Shown: in pieces, positions 1 through 13,600 of the stretch
Layout of the letters: every line of letters begins with the position of its first letter
How positions within the stretch are numbered: the first letter of the stretch is position 1
DNA from: Hydractinia symbiolongicarpus
Lineage: Eukaryota > Cnidaria > Hydrozoa > Anthoathecata > Hydractiniidae
Assembly: GCF_029227915.1 (NCBI RefSeq)
Contig: NC_079881.1
Span: 12,253,501 to 12,313,500, forward strand
DNA: 60,000 nucleotides
Direction of reading: 5' to 3'
Translations under genes and position numbers: made by a program
The notes under the pieces: generated by a model
Databases searched by the model: none
What the model was told of the DNA's origin: nothing
The model's input: the letters and a program-made list of their open reading frames with translations, nothing else

Positions 1-1235
1 AAGTAGATAGATAGCAAGTAGATAGGCAGCAAGTAGATAGGCAACAAGTAGATAGATCGTAAGTAGATAGATAGCAAGTAGATAGACAGCAAGTAGATAG
101 ACCGCAAGTAGATAGACAGCAAGTAGATAGACAGCAAGTAGATAGACAGCAAGTAGATAGACAGCAAGTAGATAGGCAGCAAGTAGATACACAGCAAGTA
201 GATAAAAAGCAAGTAGATACACAGCAAGTAGATAGACAACAAGTAGATAGGCAGCAAGTAGATACACAGCAAGTAGATAGACAACAAGTAGATAGGCAGC
301 AAGTAGATAGACAGCAAGTAGATAGACAACAAGTAGATAGACAGCAAGTAGATACACAGCAAGTAGATAGACAGCAAGTAGATAGACAGCAAGTAGATAG
401 ACAACAAGTAGATAGACAACAAGTAGATAGACAGCAAGTAGATAGACAACAAGTAGATAGACAACAAGTAGATAAAAAGCAAGTAGATAGACAACAAGTA
501 GATAAAAAGCAAGTAGATAGACAGCAAGTAGATAGACAACAAGTAGATAGGCAGCAAGTAGATAGACAGCAAGTAGATAGACAGCAAGTAGATAGACAGC
601 AAGTAGATAGACAACAAGTAGATAGACAGCAAGTAGATAGACAGCAAGTAGATAGACAACAAGTAGATAGACAACAAGTAGATAGGCAGCAAGTAGATAG
701 ACAACAAGTAGATAGGCAGCAAGTAGATAAAAAGCAAGTAGATAGGCAGCAAGTAGATAAAAAGCAAGTAGATAGGCAACAAGTAGATACACAGCAAGTA
801 GATAGGCAACAAGTAGATAGACAGCAAGTAGATAGACAACAAGTAGATAGACAGCAAGTAGATAGACAGCAAGTAGATAGGCAACAAGTAGATAGACAGC
901 AAGTAGATAGACAGCAAGTAGATAGGCAACAAGTAGATAGGCAGCAAGTAGATAGACAGCAAGTAGATAGACAGCAAGTAGATAGACAACAAGTAGATAG
1001 ACAGCAAGTGGATAGATAACAAGTAGATAGGCAGCAAGTAGATAAAAAGCAAGTAGATAGACAACAAGTAGATAGACAACAAGTAGATAAAAAGCAAGTA
1101 GATAAAAAGCAAGTAGATACACAGCAAGTAGATAGGCAACAAGTAGATAGACAGCAAGTAGATAGACAGCAAGTAGATAGACTGCAAGTAGATAGACAGC
1201 AAGTAGATAGACAGCAAGTAGATAGGCAACAAGCA
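1..1235. repeat. 15-bp satellite array (about 82 units)
   Basis: Head-to-tail units of 15 bp with consensus AAGTAGATAGACAGC run from the window edge to about 1235, so the true array is longer. The first nine bases (AAGTAGATA) are almost invariant. The last six vary among a handful of states (GACAGC, GACAAC, GGCAGC, GGCAAC, CACAGC, AAAAGC). The array lies downstream of the last exon seen of the polycystin-like gene, so it is probably intronic or just beyond it. Spacing is constant with no spacers, so this is not a CRISPR. Confidence 0.97.
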
Positions 1236-1386
1236 AGCAGGCATTAGTTAAGCCTGTAAAATACAGAAATTAAGGACATATCGAGCCTCAGTGAAGATCT
1301 TTTGTTGCTTATGAAAAAGCCTGTATTTAAACTTAAACGTTGGTTAGACAAAAATAATGTTACCTGCAGACTGAAGAATATCTTAC

Positions 1387-1686
1387 CCTATCTATTATAA
1401 AATTATATTTTAGGTGTAAACATAAATATAGTACTTTTTCTCGTTGTTTCTTTTGTTCTTCTATGATTTTTTTCCTTTTATCTTCTGCCTCTACATCAGG
1501 TAAACCAGTATACTCAGAAACAATTGGTTCAGTTTCTTCTGGTGTTAAAACTGACTCCATGTCAACAAGAGATATAGTCGATTTTACAAACGCAGCTAAC
1601 GTTTGTGAATCATTACTTTTTGGTTTCGTAGCAAAAATATCATTCAAGCGAGTGGAAGAATTCCCTGTCAATGCCGGTGGCTTGAC
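1387..1686 (-). CDS. Exon 13: end of REJ module, last exon in window
   Basis: It starts GTCAAGCCACCG after TGTTTTTTAG, phase 0. The product is polar and helical (LNDIFATKPKSNDSQTLAAF, KRKKIIEEQKKQREK). Three donors are possible: GTAAGA ending at 1387 (chosen as best consensus), CAG|GTAACA ending at 1364, and GTACTA ending at 1435. The hydrophobic stretch after REK may be intronic, which would favour 1435. Confidence 0.75.
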
Positions 1687-4600
1687 CTAAAAAACAAAAT
1701 GTTTTGGATTAAAAAATATTTATCCTACACATAACACATTTTAAGAAAATAAATCTCACCACTACAGCTAAGTGATCAAGAGTCGCATATGCGCCATATT
1801 TGTTGATGATTCGCAACTTCAAGTTGATTGTGTAATTTTGTGATTCCAGTCCCAATGGTAGCAAAATGTTAGACAATTCTGGCTGGTCTAGAGAATTTGA
1901 ATTTAGCAGTGGATAATCAGCCTCTACAGCTGAACTGAGAGATGCAACAGGCTTTGCACCGGTATCATAGCGAAATTCATAGGTTGTTGGTTGATCGTCA
2001 TTTTTCCAACCTGAACATCTGATTTTGAAATAATCTGTGGCAGAACCTTCGTTTCGGCTAAAACCCAAAAATACAGCATAGGCTTTGACCGATATTTATA
2101 AAAAGTTTCCTAAGCACTATTTTTGGTTAGTAATATAGTTGGTATAAAATTCATGTTAAGGTGGCAGTAACCCTTTAAATCTGGAAGTTTTTAAACATGC
2201 TCTGTTGCTAAATGTTGTCAAGATGACAGCTATATAATATTAACTTTCATCAAAAATATCCAGGTCCAACGATTCTTCTTTAATCTTAAAACATTGTGAA
2301 TAATTAATTAAGTCTGCCAATATAAATATTGAAGAAGAACTACTTTGCTTATTACTAACATACTGCCTGGCAGTCAGCGGAAATCGATCTGCGGTTCCCA
2401 GAACTGGGAACTGCAGGCGAGCCCACTAGACTACGTGCGGCAAAGTGTTAGTGATGAACTCAGATAGTTTATCCGCATGGTGTGTATACATAGATGAATC
2501 TTTCTCATGGCACATCCGTATTCTCTGTTGAGAATGAAAAATACGGATGCGCCATGATAAAGATTCACATATGTCTGTCAATATAGCTTTAGCACTACAA
2601 GTATTGATTTTGATGCTACATCAAACGTTATTAAAACTCTTCCAACCCATTTTACAGCCAAGAACTTACAGAAAACCTCATAAAATGGTGACCCAACCCT
2701 TAATTTAATAAAAAAGTAAGAAAAATGCTCAAAGCAGTATTTTATTATCTACAAAAGATGTTGTGTGTTCAAAACTGATAAATATTTTAGATAACCATTG
2801 CACAAGTTAATTTCACTAAAAATAAAATTTGACAAATTTGACAAGAACTTTGCCAAAATTCTTAACATCTAGATTTTTTTTAAATAGTGTGAGGAAACAT
2901 TTGCAACATATATCAAGTCTAACAAACCTTACCCGAATCGCATGATATTTAATTTGAACTCAAATAAGTAAAAAGATACTCACTCTACAGTACAATTACC
3001 CCCGTAAGGTTTCGAAGATGTTGGAATAGCAAGAATGTACTGAGAAACTACAGTGGAGCCTTCAAAATTTACTTTCAACATGAATGTATGATTGACAGCT
3101 ACATTCAAAATGTTGCCATTTATCACAAGACTTGTTTTATCAACACCAGTGGAGGAGAATTTTAAATTGTTTTCAAACTGATCAGTTATATCAACATCTT
3201 CACGTTTTATCATCCATCTTGTAACAAGCCTAAATAAAGATGACTTTTGTCTTAAATGGTTGATTCAGCACCCCTTTTGTAAACGCGGAGCTAATACTAT
3301 CCAAAATAAGATAATAATTATTAATATTAATTAATTAATATTAATTAATTAATATTAATTAATTTTATTAATTTTAATAATTTTCTGTAATGTCATCAGA
3401 AGCTTTGTTCAATTTTTGTTCAAATCCATTTAGCTACTTCAGTTTTAGGACAAAATTTACCATTCTGTTCAAATATTATTAATATTATAATATGTTTTAT
3501 TACTTACGATGAAGCGCCAAAGATTACGGAAAATTTCCAGATTTTGAGGAAAAACAAGTCAAAATTAGGTGCTAGTTTAACAATTCAAATTGAAGTAATT
3601 ATGTAACTATTGCAAAACAAACAAAAAAAAAAACAAAAAAAACTAACATGTGTTTAAACTTTTGTCACATAAAAGGTAATCATATAAAATCACATTTTTA
3701 AATGTGGTCATCATACAATAGTATATTCATAGTAATTGAAGCCGCTTACTGGAAAAAACTGGATGATTATTCCTTAGATTCTGCTGGCTGGTGATCACAC
3801 CTTTTCGCGTAATAAGGACTTTGTAGAAATTTAAGTTCTACTTCAGTGTTCAAATGTAGTAGGGTGTTCAAATGTAGTAGGGTGTTCAAATGTAGCAGGG
3901 TGTTCAAATGTAGTAGGGTGTTCAAATGTAGCAGGGTGTTCAAATGTAGTAGGGTGTTCAAATGTAGTAGGGTGTTCAAATGTACCCACCTTTCATTTGA
4001 TGGACATTCAACACAGCGCAATCTGAGAGCAAACTTCTCCATTGGATTAATTTTATTTTTACAGTTAAATACACAACTAAAATATAATAAGTTCATAAAA
4101 AAATATTAAAAATTGTGGATTAATCTGACTCCTAGACTTGTTTGAAAAAATGCTTTTAACATCATTTTGGTGTAACTGCAGTATTTAAAAGGTTATTTGT
4201 TGGTCCCCTTTTTAAATGTCAATTTTTTTAAAATTAAATAAAACCTTTTAACTTAGAGAAACAAAGTTGGTGTATGCTTTTATTATTACTACAATACAAT
4301 TATAATGACGACACCTATGTTGTTTTCTCTCCCAATGTGGTACTGGAGTTGTGATTTCATAATTATATGTTAACTAGTTGATAAGGCCTGTGGAAAAATC
4401 CACTTAGGCAGAGAAAAAAATAAAAAAGAGCCATATTAAAATTTTGATGGCGTCAGCAGTGTCCTTTTTGCATGCATAAAATTATTCTCAGAATTTTGTT
4501 AATTTTAGCACCTATTGTGAGGAGCTTCAAACTCTGATCAAAATAATGTGGATGAACATGTATATTTAACAAACAGATAAGGAAATGTATGCGTGTAAAA

Positions 4601-7600
4601 ATTTTGCTGACGTCAGAAAGTCCCCCAGTTAAAAAAAATAATAGTATACCCGTTGCCTGCATCGTATAGAACTTGACACACTGATCAAGAAAATGTATAA
4701 GATCGTGTGCTTTCAACAAATAGTTGTAGAGATATTGAGGTTCAAGGGTTTTTTGATGAAGTCATCACCTCGTTTCTTAGTTATTTGACCTCAAAGTTTT
4801 AAGATATTGATGTTATATTACTGTTATTAACGTCGTGCTGTAACGTCAGAAAATTTAACATGTCAGACATATTTTTTTCAGTTACATAAAAGAAAAATTA
4901 ACACATCCATTTTGCCTGTTAAAGACTGTCAGACAAACATACACACATACCCTGCGTATTTTTTCACGGGCCTTATCAACTAATACTAATATAAACAAGT
5001 ATGACTATTGGTCAAAAAAACACAATTTTGATAATAAATTAACATAATATGCAGTTATGATAACAAAAACATTTTGTCTGTCATTATGTGATTATTTATG
5101 GTGAAGCTACGACTGTACTATAGCACATAAGTGCACATAAGGAGAAAGGACACAATTGAACAGAAAATCTTCATTTTCCCAAACATTTGCAAATAAAGTT
5201 CTAAATCTTCAAATAGTACTACTACTGCTCAATATCATCCTATGCGTATGTACGTGTCAACATGTTTTTCAAGTTAATGGCCCAACCATGAGAATGAGGT
5301 GTTTATTTTTACTGTCTTTGCTTTTTGCTATCACACTTCTAATAATAAAGGAAATTTACTTACTTTACAGTAACCATAGGTGGAGCTCCTGCTGTTATCA
5401 TCACTTTCTGAGTAAATGAAGCTTCTCTATTGCCTTTCTTCATTTTTACTACAAATTGGTATTCAACACCCTCCAGAAACATTTCTGTATTGAAACGAAT
5501 AAGTCCTAATTCATCTTTGTGTATGCCTACAACCTCCACAATGGTGAGTGTTTCATTAAGGCACATATTCGGTTTGTATTTCACGATAGTTGTATTCTCT
5601 GCTGCTTCACGGGCTTTGGTTGAATCTATGACAACAGATCTGTTACTTAGTACTTTACAATACCAAATGAAATTGGAGCCATTAATGCCATTACTTCTAT
5701 CGTCTGGATCATAACTAATACTGGCATCCAGAGTGAAATTGAAGTACGTTGTGTTCTGTGTTTGATTATTTGCAATGTTAACTTCTGCTATTCTCCTTTT
5801 TAATGGAATACTCTGGAAATTTCCATTAACAATACCAGCAATCAATGGTGATTCCAAAATTTTAATATATGCTCTGTATGCAAATACATCACTTACATGT
5901 GTCATTGTCAATGTTAAAATATAATCACCTGCTGGCAGAATTTGCTTCTCAATTGTGTAGGAGCACTTTTTATTTTCTCTATCAAAACCACTTGTGTTAT
6001 TCATTTTTGTACCATTGGAGTTCTCTAACAACCAATCTCGTAATAGAAATTTTTTTTTAAGGGAGTCCTCACACTTAGCACTAAATTCCCATGTTGCAAC
6101 AAATTCCCTTCTATCCCCACGAGTAAATGTGAATGGCTCTTGTGGAGTTCCATATGTAAAGTTAACAGGAGGAATAGCACATTTCTTTACTTTCAGTTTG
6201 ATATCTCTTCCATATATTTCTTGAATACTGTTTGAGACAACAGTTTTGATTGTATATTCTCCAATAGACTTATATTTATGAGATGTTGTGAAACGTTTTG
6301 CATGTGCTAAGTCACTATGGTTTACTATGGTATTGGAGCTATTATCCCCCCAACTGATGTTATATAATGGAAAAGAGCCAGAATTAAGATCAACAGCAAG
6401 ATCAATGGTTTTGTTAACTTCAAGGAGAAGCATCCCACTGAGAGGTTTAACAGGTACAGTTGAGAGGTCTACATATGTTAAAGGACATAAAACAATAACA
6501 TCAATGGTATCCTTGTGTGGATGAGGAAATTTTTCCCAGCTTGCTTGAGTAATATTATTCCTTACTTTAGCGGTGATGGTGAATTTTTCACAGGACTTAT
6601 ATCTAAAAAAAATTAGCCATTTTTCATATTTCCTTATAAACCTACTGGTGAGACTAGTCTGTATGTTAACATTATATTAATATAATGTTAGCTGATAACT
6701 AACTTTTAGTCCATCTCAACTAATAAAAGACAGGATTCAAAAATTATATTTTAATAACAACAAACAAAAATAATATAGATGTTTACGTGTATGTGAGATT
6801 ATGAAAGACACCGTCAGCTCCTCTGGCATCGTCAATGATTTGTTTTTGTACTGGTGATCCATCTCCAAAATCTACTTCTAGTGTAACACCAGTTCCATTG
6901 ATCACCTTGACATATACCATCATCGACTCATTCATGGAAACCAATGAATTTGATACATAAATATTTTGCCCTTTTATTTTGTCAAGTATAGAAAATTGTA
7001 CAGATGCATTTTCGGAGTTGATAAGATTAGATGCTGTAACATTGACAGTGAATATTCCTATATTTGATATAATTTAATTGAGTAAACAAGTATTAGCATA
7101 ATACATTGAATCAGACTCGCAACTCAGTTAGGAAATTTAGTTAACTTACCAACTTGATCAATTTTGAAGACTACATTTTTTGCAGTAGAGTTTTTTGTTA
7201 AATTTAATTCAGGAATAGTAAACTGATAAAATATATGAGAACCACTGTCGGTCAGAGTATCCATTTCATACCAAGGGAAATCAGATTTATAAGATCCTGT
7301 ATCTGCTGGTATAGGTTTTTTTATGTCGAACTTAAGACCAGAGATGCGCTCCTAAATGAAAGAAAATTCAGTATTATTGCAGTTCAATATTAATGTAAAT
7401 ATCCCAATAATTAAGCTTTTTTTTAATTAAAATACTTAATGCATACAGTCATTCCATGTGTGAGAACTATTCTATTTCCAAGGAGATGACATTTTTTTTA
7501 AAAAAAAAGTGCTCACACATAGAATTGCGTTTAAAAAAGTTTAACTTTTTATACCGAAAATTTTTTTTATTTTTTAACTAAACGAATAATAAGGAAAAAC

Positions 7601-10600
7601 TTAAAAAACATTTGTATACTTTAGGTGCCAAAGTAAATGAGGATAACTGTTCAACAAACCCAGCATAAGAGAGAGTTACAGAGTTGTGTTAACAAGAGCT
7701 ACGAATGCTTATTTATCTTTTTTACTTATTTGTAAGTTATTGTCCCAAGAATTTAAAAATAAGATGTCTAAGAAAAAACTATATTTATGTAAGATAACAA
7801 AAACAAGCATAAACATTACATACATTTACTTAAGAACAAGGTTATAAACATAACACTGGAATTACAGAATAGCAACAAGAAAATTCTCATAATTTATTGA
7901 TAAATTGCTGTGTATACTTGTTTTACACAAGCTGAGTGGGTATATAATTTTAATCAAAAATTAACATCGCAGATAATTCATTAGCTTATTTTAGTGTTTT
8001 TAATCTGCTTAACCTTTTTAAAACACTTTAAAATTTTCTTGACAAACTTTAATCAGAGCATTTGACCAATATTTACTGATAAATTTTTAACATAAGAAAA
8101 CTACGAAAATGTCATGATGATTTCGACGGAATAAACTTCATGTTGTTTTTTTAAAGAACATTAAAAGCATATGAAGTCTTTTTTAATAATGCTGAAAAAA
8201 TAATTTTAGGAATAATAAAGGATAAATTTTACTTAACGAAACTCTACACTTTCTTTTTGCCATTCTATTTTTCAAGTTTATTTTTCAGACTGTAGACTAT
8301 ATTGATTATTGAGTGCATAAATGGTTACATTGGTACATATGGTTGACAACGTTTACTATTTATGTTTCATAATACTGCTTACTTTGTGTGCTCATTAATT
8401 TCTGTTCATTTCTTCTACTTTTTTACAATTTAGTGGTTTTTTATGTTTAAATACTATTTATCTTAAAAATAAAGATTTAGAGCATTTTTTAATCAATTTT
8501 AAAATTTTTTATCAATTTATTATTTTTGAGATAAAAATTATGAATTAACTGTGAGGATTTCAATTCTTGGACTTCTGACTAAAGGTTAAGTTTTAAAATC
8601 AAATTTTCTAATAAATTCAAACAACTGATATAAATAATGTCTTATACATTGTCTGAGATTTAAAACTTGTTTATAAATTTTCAATGGATTTTTCTTTCAA
8701 GTTCGTAAAAATAAGGAAAAAAATTATAACCTGATCACCCACAACAAAAATACAAACCTGAACTGGAACAGTCTTGTTTACAACAAGTGGGAAACCTAAA
8801 TGATTCGAAATATGAGCTTGCAACTCAATTTCACCAATATCAGTTGGGGAAACTGTTGGTAATTGAAATACAACAGCCTTGGCTAAGTAGACCTTCATCA
8901 GTGGCACTTGATTTAATACGCTTGCATGACCGTTTAAATCAAATTCCTCTCCAGGAAATACATCATTGCCACCTCTGTCATAGACATAACTTGATGATGA
9001 GCTTGAAGTATACATCAAATTAGTATAAGAATCAGAGGACATGTATGCGAACATATCACCCTTTTTGACAGCTATTTTATGACTGTGAATTTCCAGTAAT
9101 TGGTGTCCTGTAGATGACACATTAACCAATATATCTAAATCATAAAGTATTTTGATCAGCTTTAATACCTTAGCTAAAAAAACATTAAAGTACTTCTATC
9201 ATACTTGAGATCCATGTTATTAAGTAATGGCATCAATTATGTAAATGAACAAGTGTGTAATTAGTAAAAGCTTTCGGCCATAATTTCGACCATCTTCAGT
9301 CATAATACAACGTAAAACATATAAACACTTAATTTATAGAAAACTAGTCGATAAGGCCTGTGGAAAAATCCGCATAGGCAGAAAAACAATAGAAAAGGTG
9401 TCATTTGAATTTTGATGACGTCAACAATTCGTTCACAAAAAAAATAGAAACTTGTTTCAACGTTGCCCCTATTGTGTAGAGCTTAAACTGCTGATCAAGA
9501 ACAAGTATATGATCATGTGCTTTTGATGAGTGGTTAATGAGAGTTTAAAAATTTTGCTGACGTCAGCAATGGCTCGTCAAAACAAATTTTTTTTTAAAAA
9601 AAATGTGTACACCTGTTGCCTTCATCGTATAGATCTTGAAATGATTATCAAGGAAATGTATAGGATCATGCACTTTTGACAATCGGTTACGGAAATATTG
9701 TGGTTTAAATGGTTTTTGATGACGTCATCAACCCGTTCATTCTGAATCGCATTCGGAGACCCAGGCTATTGAGATTTACCCAGATTGGTCATCAGTGGTC
9801 CCTAGTTACCTCGTTTTCAAGTTATTTGGCCTCACAAATTTAAGTGCAATGCAATGGGATTCACTAATGGTAATATACTTTCCTTTGACATCTATTATTT
9901 TAACATCAAAGTTTGGTAAATTACAGAACAAATTTTTGGTGAAGTTTTATAGACTTTATCAAAGAAAATTGTGAAGAATATAATCCAGTTTGAAAAAGTC
10001 ACACACAGACACTCGGAAGCTTCGTATTATTATAGATGTATCGTAAAATGATTTCCTAATATGGACAAGTCATTATCACACCTCAGTATACACACGAATG
10101 ATGTATAGATATATGTTGATTTTTCGTTTTCTTTACATATCCTGAATATGTGCACTTGTTTAAAAAATATATAAACAGTCAGCATGTCAACATGTCTTTC
10201 ACGTCTGAAATTGAAAATAATGGTTCTCTAGTGCCACGTAAGTTATTTGGTGAGCTATGAGAAAATTAGGTATGGATGAGTGGCTAGTTACGGTGGTACA
10301 ATCTATGTACAGCAATGCTGAAAGTCGTGTCAGGATTAACGATTCACTTAGTGATGAATTTACTGTAAATGTTGGTGTACATTAGGGTTCTGTAATTACT
10401 CCTTTGTTGTTTGTTCTAGTCCTAGAAGCGCTGTCGATGGAGTTCAGAACAGGTTGTCCATGGGAGTTATTGTATGCAGATGATTTGGTTCTCATAGCAG
10501 AGTCGATGGAAGATTTAGTTGAAAAGTTTGAGAAGCAGAAGAAAGGACTAGAAGAGAAAGGGCTAAGGGTGAACACAGCAAAGTCTAAAGTCATGATTAG

Positions 10601-13600
10601 TAGCATTGCAGCCAAGTGTGACCTTGTAGTTGGAAAGTGGCCTTGTGGAGTTTGCAGGAAAGGGGTTGGTAGTAACTTAATTTTTTGTCAGACTTGCAAA
10701 CATTGGGTACATAAGTAATGCAGTAGTATTGGTGGAAGGTTAAGAGCTGACATTCAGTTTGTATGCAAGCGTTGCAAAGGTAAGATTATAGAGGATGAAA
10801 TATTTCCAGCTTCAATGATGAACAAAAGTGGCTCGTTAGATATAGTTGAGAACTTCTGTTACTTAGGTGATATGTTGGGCAGTGAAGGGGGTGTTGGAAG
10901 AAGTGTAACTTGCAGGATAGGTTCTGCTTGGAAAATGTTCAGAGAGTTACTTCCTTTGTTGACTAGCAGAGTCTTGTCAATTGAGTTAAAAGGTAGGTTG
11001 TATGAGGCCTGTGTAAGAAGTGTTACGTTGTACGGTAGTGATGCATGGGCAGTGAAGCAGGAAGATCTTGACCGTTTAGAAAGGAATGATATGAGAATGG
11101 TTAGGTGGATGTGTAACGCCAGTCTGAGAGACAGAAAGAGTTCAGATGAGCTAAGAAGCAGGCAAAGTATCCGTAGAATTAAAGATGTTATCCAGATAAG
11201 AAGATTGAATTGGCTGGGGCACTTTGAAAGAATGGAGGGGGATAATTGGGTAAGAAAGTGTAGGGACTTGATAGTTCCTGGCGCAAAGCCCAGAGGGGGA
11301 CCAAGAAAGACTTGGCAGGAGGTTAAAAGGACAGACTTGATACAGAGGAAGTTGAGTTTAGATCTAACACAGTCTAAATCAGATTGGAAGAGGGTCATTA
11401 ATATACCCCGTCCAACCCATGCTAGCATGGAAAACGGACGTTAAGGCGAAAATGATGATAATGATAACATTTTTTTATGTTGATAATCGACATGATGGGG
11501 ATACATTTGTTACTTCAGTTCTTAAAAAGCCGACATTTAGTGACGTTTAATCTAACTTTAACAACTTTATTGCTGTTAAATATAAACATGGCCTTACATG
11601 TATATTTTGTATTTGTTCTAATTTTGAGATTACTTAAGGATGTTTTACGTAGTAACCGATATCTTGATGGCTATATTGACAAGTGTATTAAAACATTTTT
11701 AGATAAAATCTTTCTTCCTATTCGGGTTACTTTAGAAAAGCAACAATTATTTTTATATTTACCATATTTAGATACATTATCTCTACAACTTCAAACTAGA
11801 CTGGTTAACTCCTTTAACAAATCTCTTCCAGCCTGCAGTCTTAAAGTGATTTTTACATCACCAGTTCGCTTGTCATCGTTCTTTAAATTCAAAGATTGTG
11901 TTACTAAACCCTTCTAGGGAATGTCATTTATCATTTAAGTGTGGTACTTGCAATGCCTATTATTTTGGCAAAACTAATCAACTTTTTAAAGTGAGAGCTT
12001 CTGAACACTTAGGAGTGTCACCAGTTACGGGTAAGCATGTTAATAGCACCCAGTCTACAGCTGTTAAAGATCATCTATTCTTGTGGTAAGGCGTCGTTTA
12101 ACGATTTCAGTGTCATAAAATCGGCACAAAACAATTTACTTTTGGAAAATAAGGAGTCTTGATGATCTATGATCTAAAGAGGTAAACCAGCTCTTAATAG
12201 GAATATATCATCAGCTCCATTGTACTTATTTGATAAGTATCATTAATCATTCTTCTAGGAATACATCATTCATGTTTATTCTGAAGTGTGATTGACCTGT
12301 CCATATTAGGAAATCATTTTACGTTACAATTTCTCTAAGATACGTGTTTATATGTTAACAACTTTGTATTATGACTAAAGATGGTTGAAATAACGGCCGA
12401 AAGCTTTCACTAAATTAAATTTGACGACTTGCTTATATTTTTCAGTGTCTATTTTTTACACGAGTCATATTTTTCATCAAGTGTGTAATTATAATTATTA
12501 TATAACACCTCTTAAATTGTGAAGTTCAATAAAAATGATGTGCAATAAGATAAGCTTACTTTGAATAACTTCAACATCAACACTTCCGATACCAGTAAAA
12601 GAATATGTAGCCAAAGATTCATTGCCAAATAAGGTTATTTTATCAACACAGCCACAATTCATGCTTGAGAAACAAAACTTGCATTTCGGCCTAAGAACCT
12701 AAGACCGAAATACAAAAAAATTTAATGACACTTTACAGTTAATATTGAAATATTTACAAAATTCTAAACTTATTTTGTATATATTGTTTTTAGTTGCTTG
12801 GTTATAGTTCAATGTTCTAACCAATAGTGTGTTATTAAAGAAAACATTACGAAGTTGTAGCAGCCACAATAAAGTGATGACTTTACGTTATATAATTTCA
12901 TTTAGAATTATTCGGAATTTTTGTTTGCTACAGTTTGTGTATTACTTCTTCCATGATATTGTTTTTTGTCAATTTATAGAAAAGCTGAACGTTGCAATTT
13001 TATTTTGTCACTTTGTTAACAGGCATACTTAGAAATAAAATTTCATAATTATCCCTAAATATTATATAATAAAATAATAACTATAACAGCACATGTTGTG
13101 TAAGAATTTTAATAAAAATTGCTTATTTTTTTATTTTTCCTTCCTTGAACATATTCTAATGTCATCTTCTGTCTAAATATTTTACAGGTAAAAAAGCCAT
13201 TATATTTTTAAATTTTTTTACCATTAGGTTAATCTTTTAATAATTGTTTGTAAATATTAGCTCTTGTTTATTATTTCATTGTACCAAAATATTCTAAAGC
13301 TTTATGCGAAATATTTAGACTGAAATTGACATTAAAATATGTTGAAACATGATAAATAAAACATTATAAACATCATAAATTATGTGATTAAAAAGACTGC
13401 AAGATTTTATACATGAAATTATGAAGATACAGGATATCACAACTTAAACTATATTGGATTTACTATTATGAGCTTTCATAAGAAATGAAAACAAGTTTGA
13501 AATTTAAAACTTTTACTTACCAAGAAAAGCATAGTACCTGCTGTTTCTGAAATAATCTCAAGAGCAGTAACCGAGCCAGATTCTTTGAACGTAAGGGACG

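Noticed and set aside
1-1235. CRISPR-like array
   Set aside because: Units are directly contiguous 15-mers with no unique spacers, in a eukaryotic intron-rich context.
2365-2452. Functional tRNA gene
   Set aside because: A and B box likeness is weak and no acceptor stem or full cloverleaf can be drawn.
3767-4096. A 109-residue ORF with HLNTLL repeats as an independent gene
   Set aside because: Only its first 30 codons are exon 10. The remainder is the intronic minisatellite, and the splice phases to exon 11 require leaving at GTGGGT.
4374-4983. TIR DNA transposon
   Set aside because: The apparent inverted ends are two Helitron 3' termini in opposite orientation. Related copies have no inverted repeat and end in CTAG/CTAA without target duplication.
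10382-11428. Minus-strand ORFs opposite the LINE
   Set aside because: They are antisense shadows of the reverse-transcriptase remnant, which has motif support on the plus strand.
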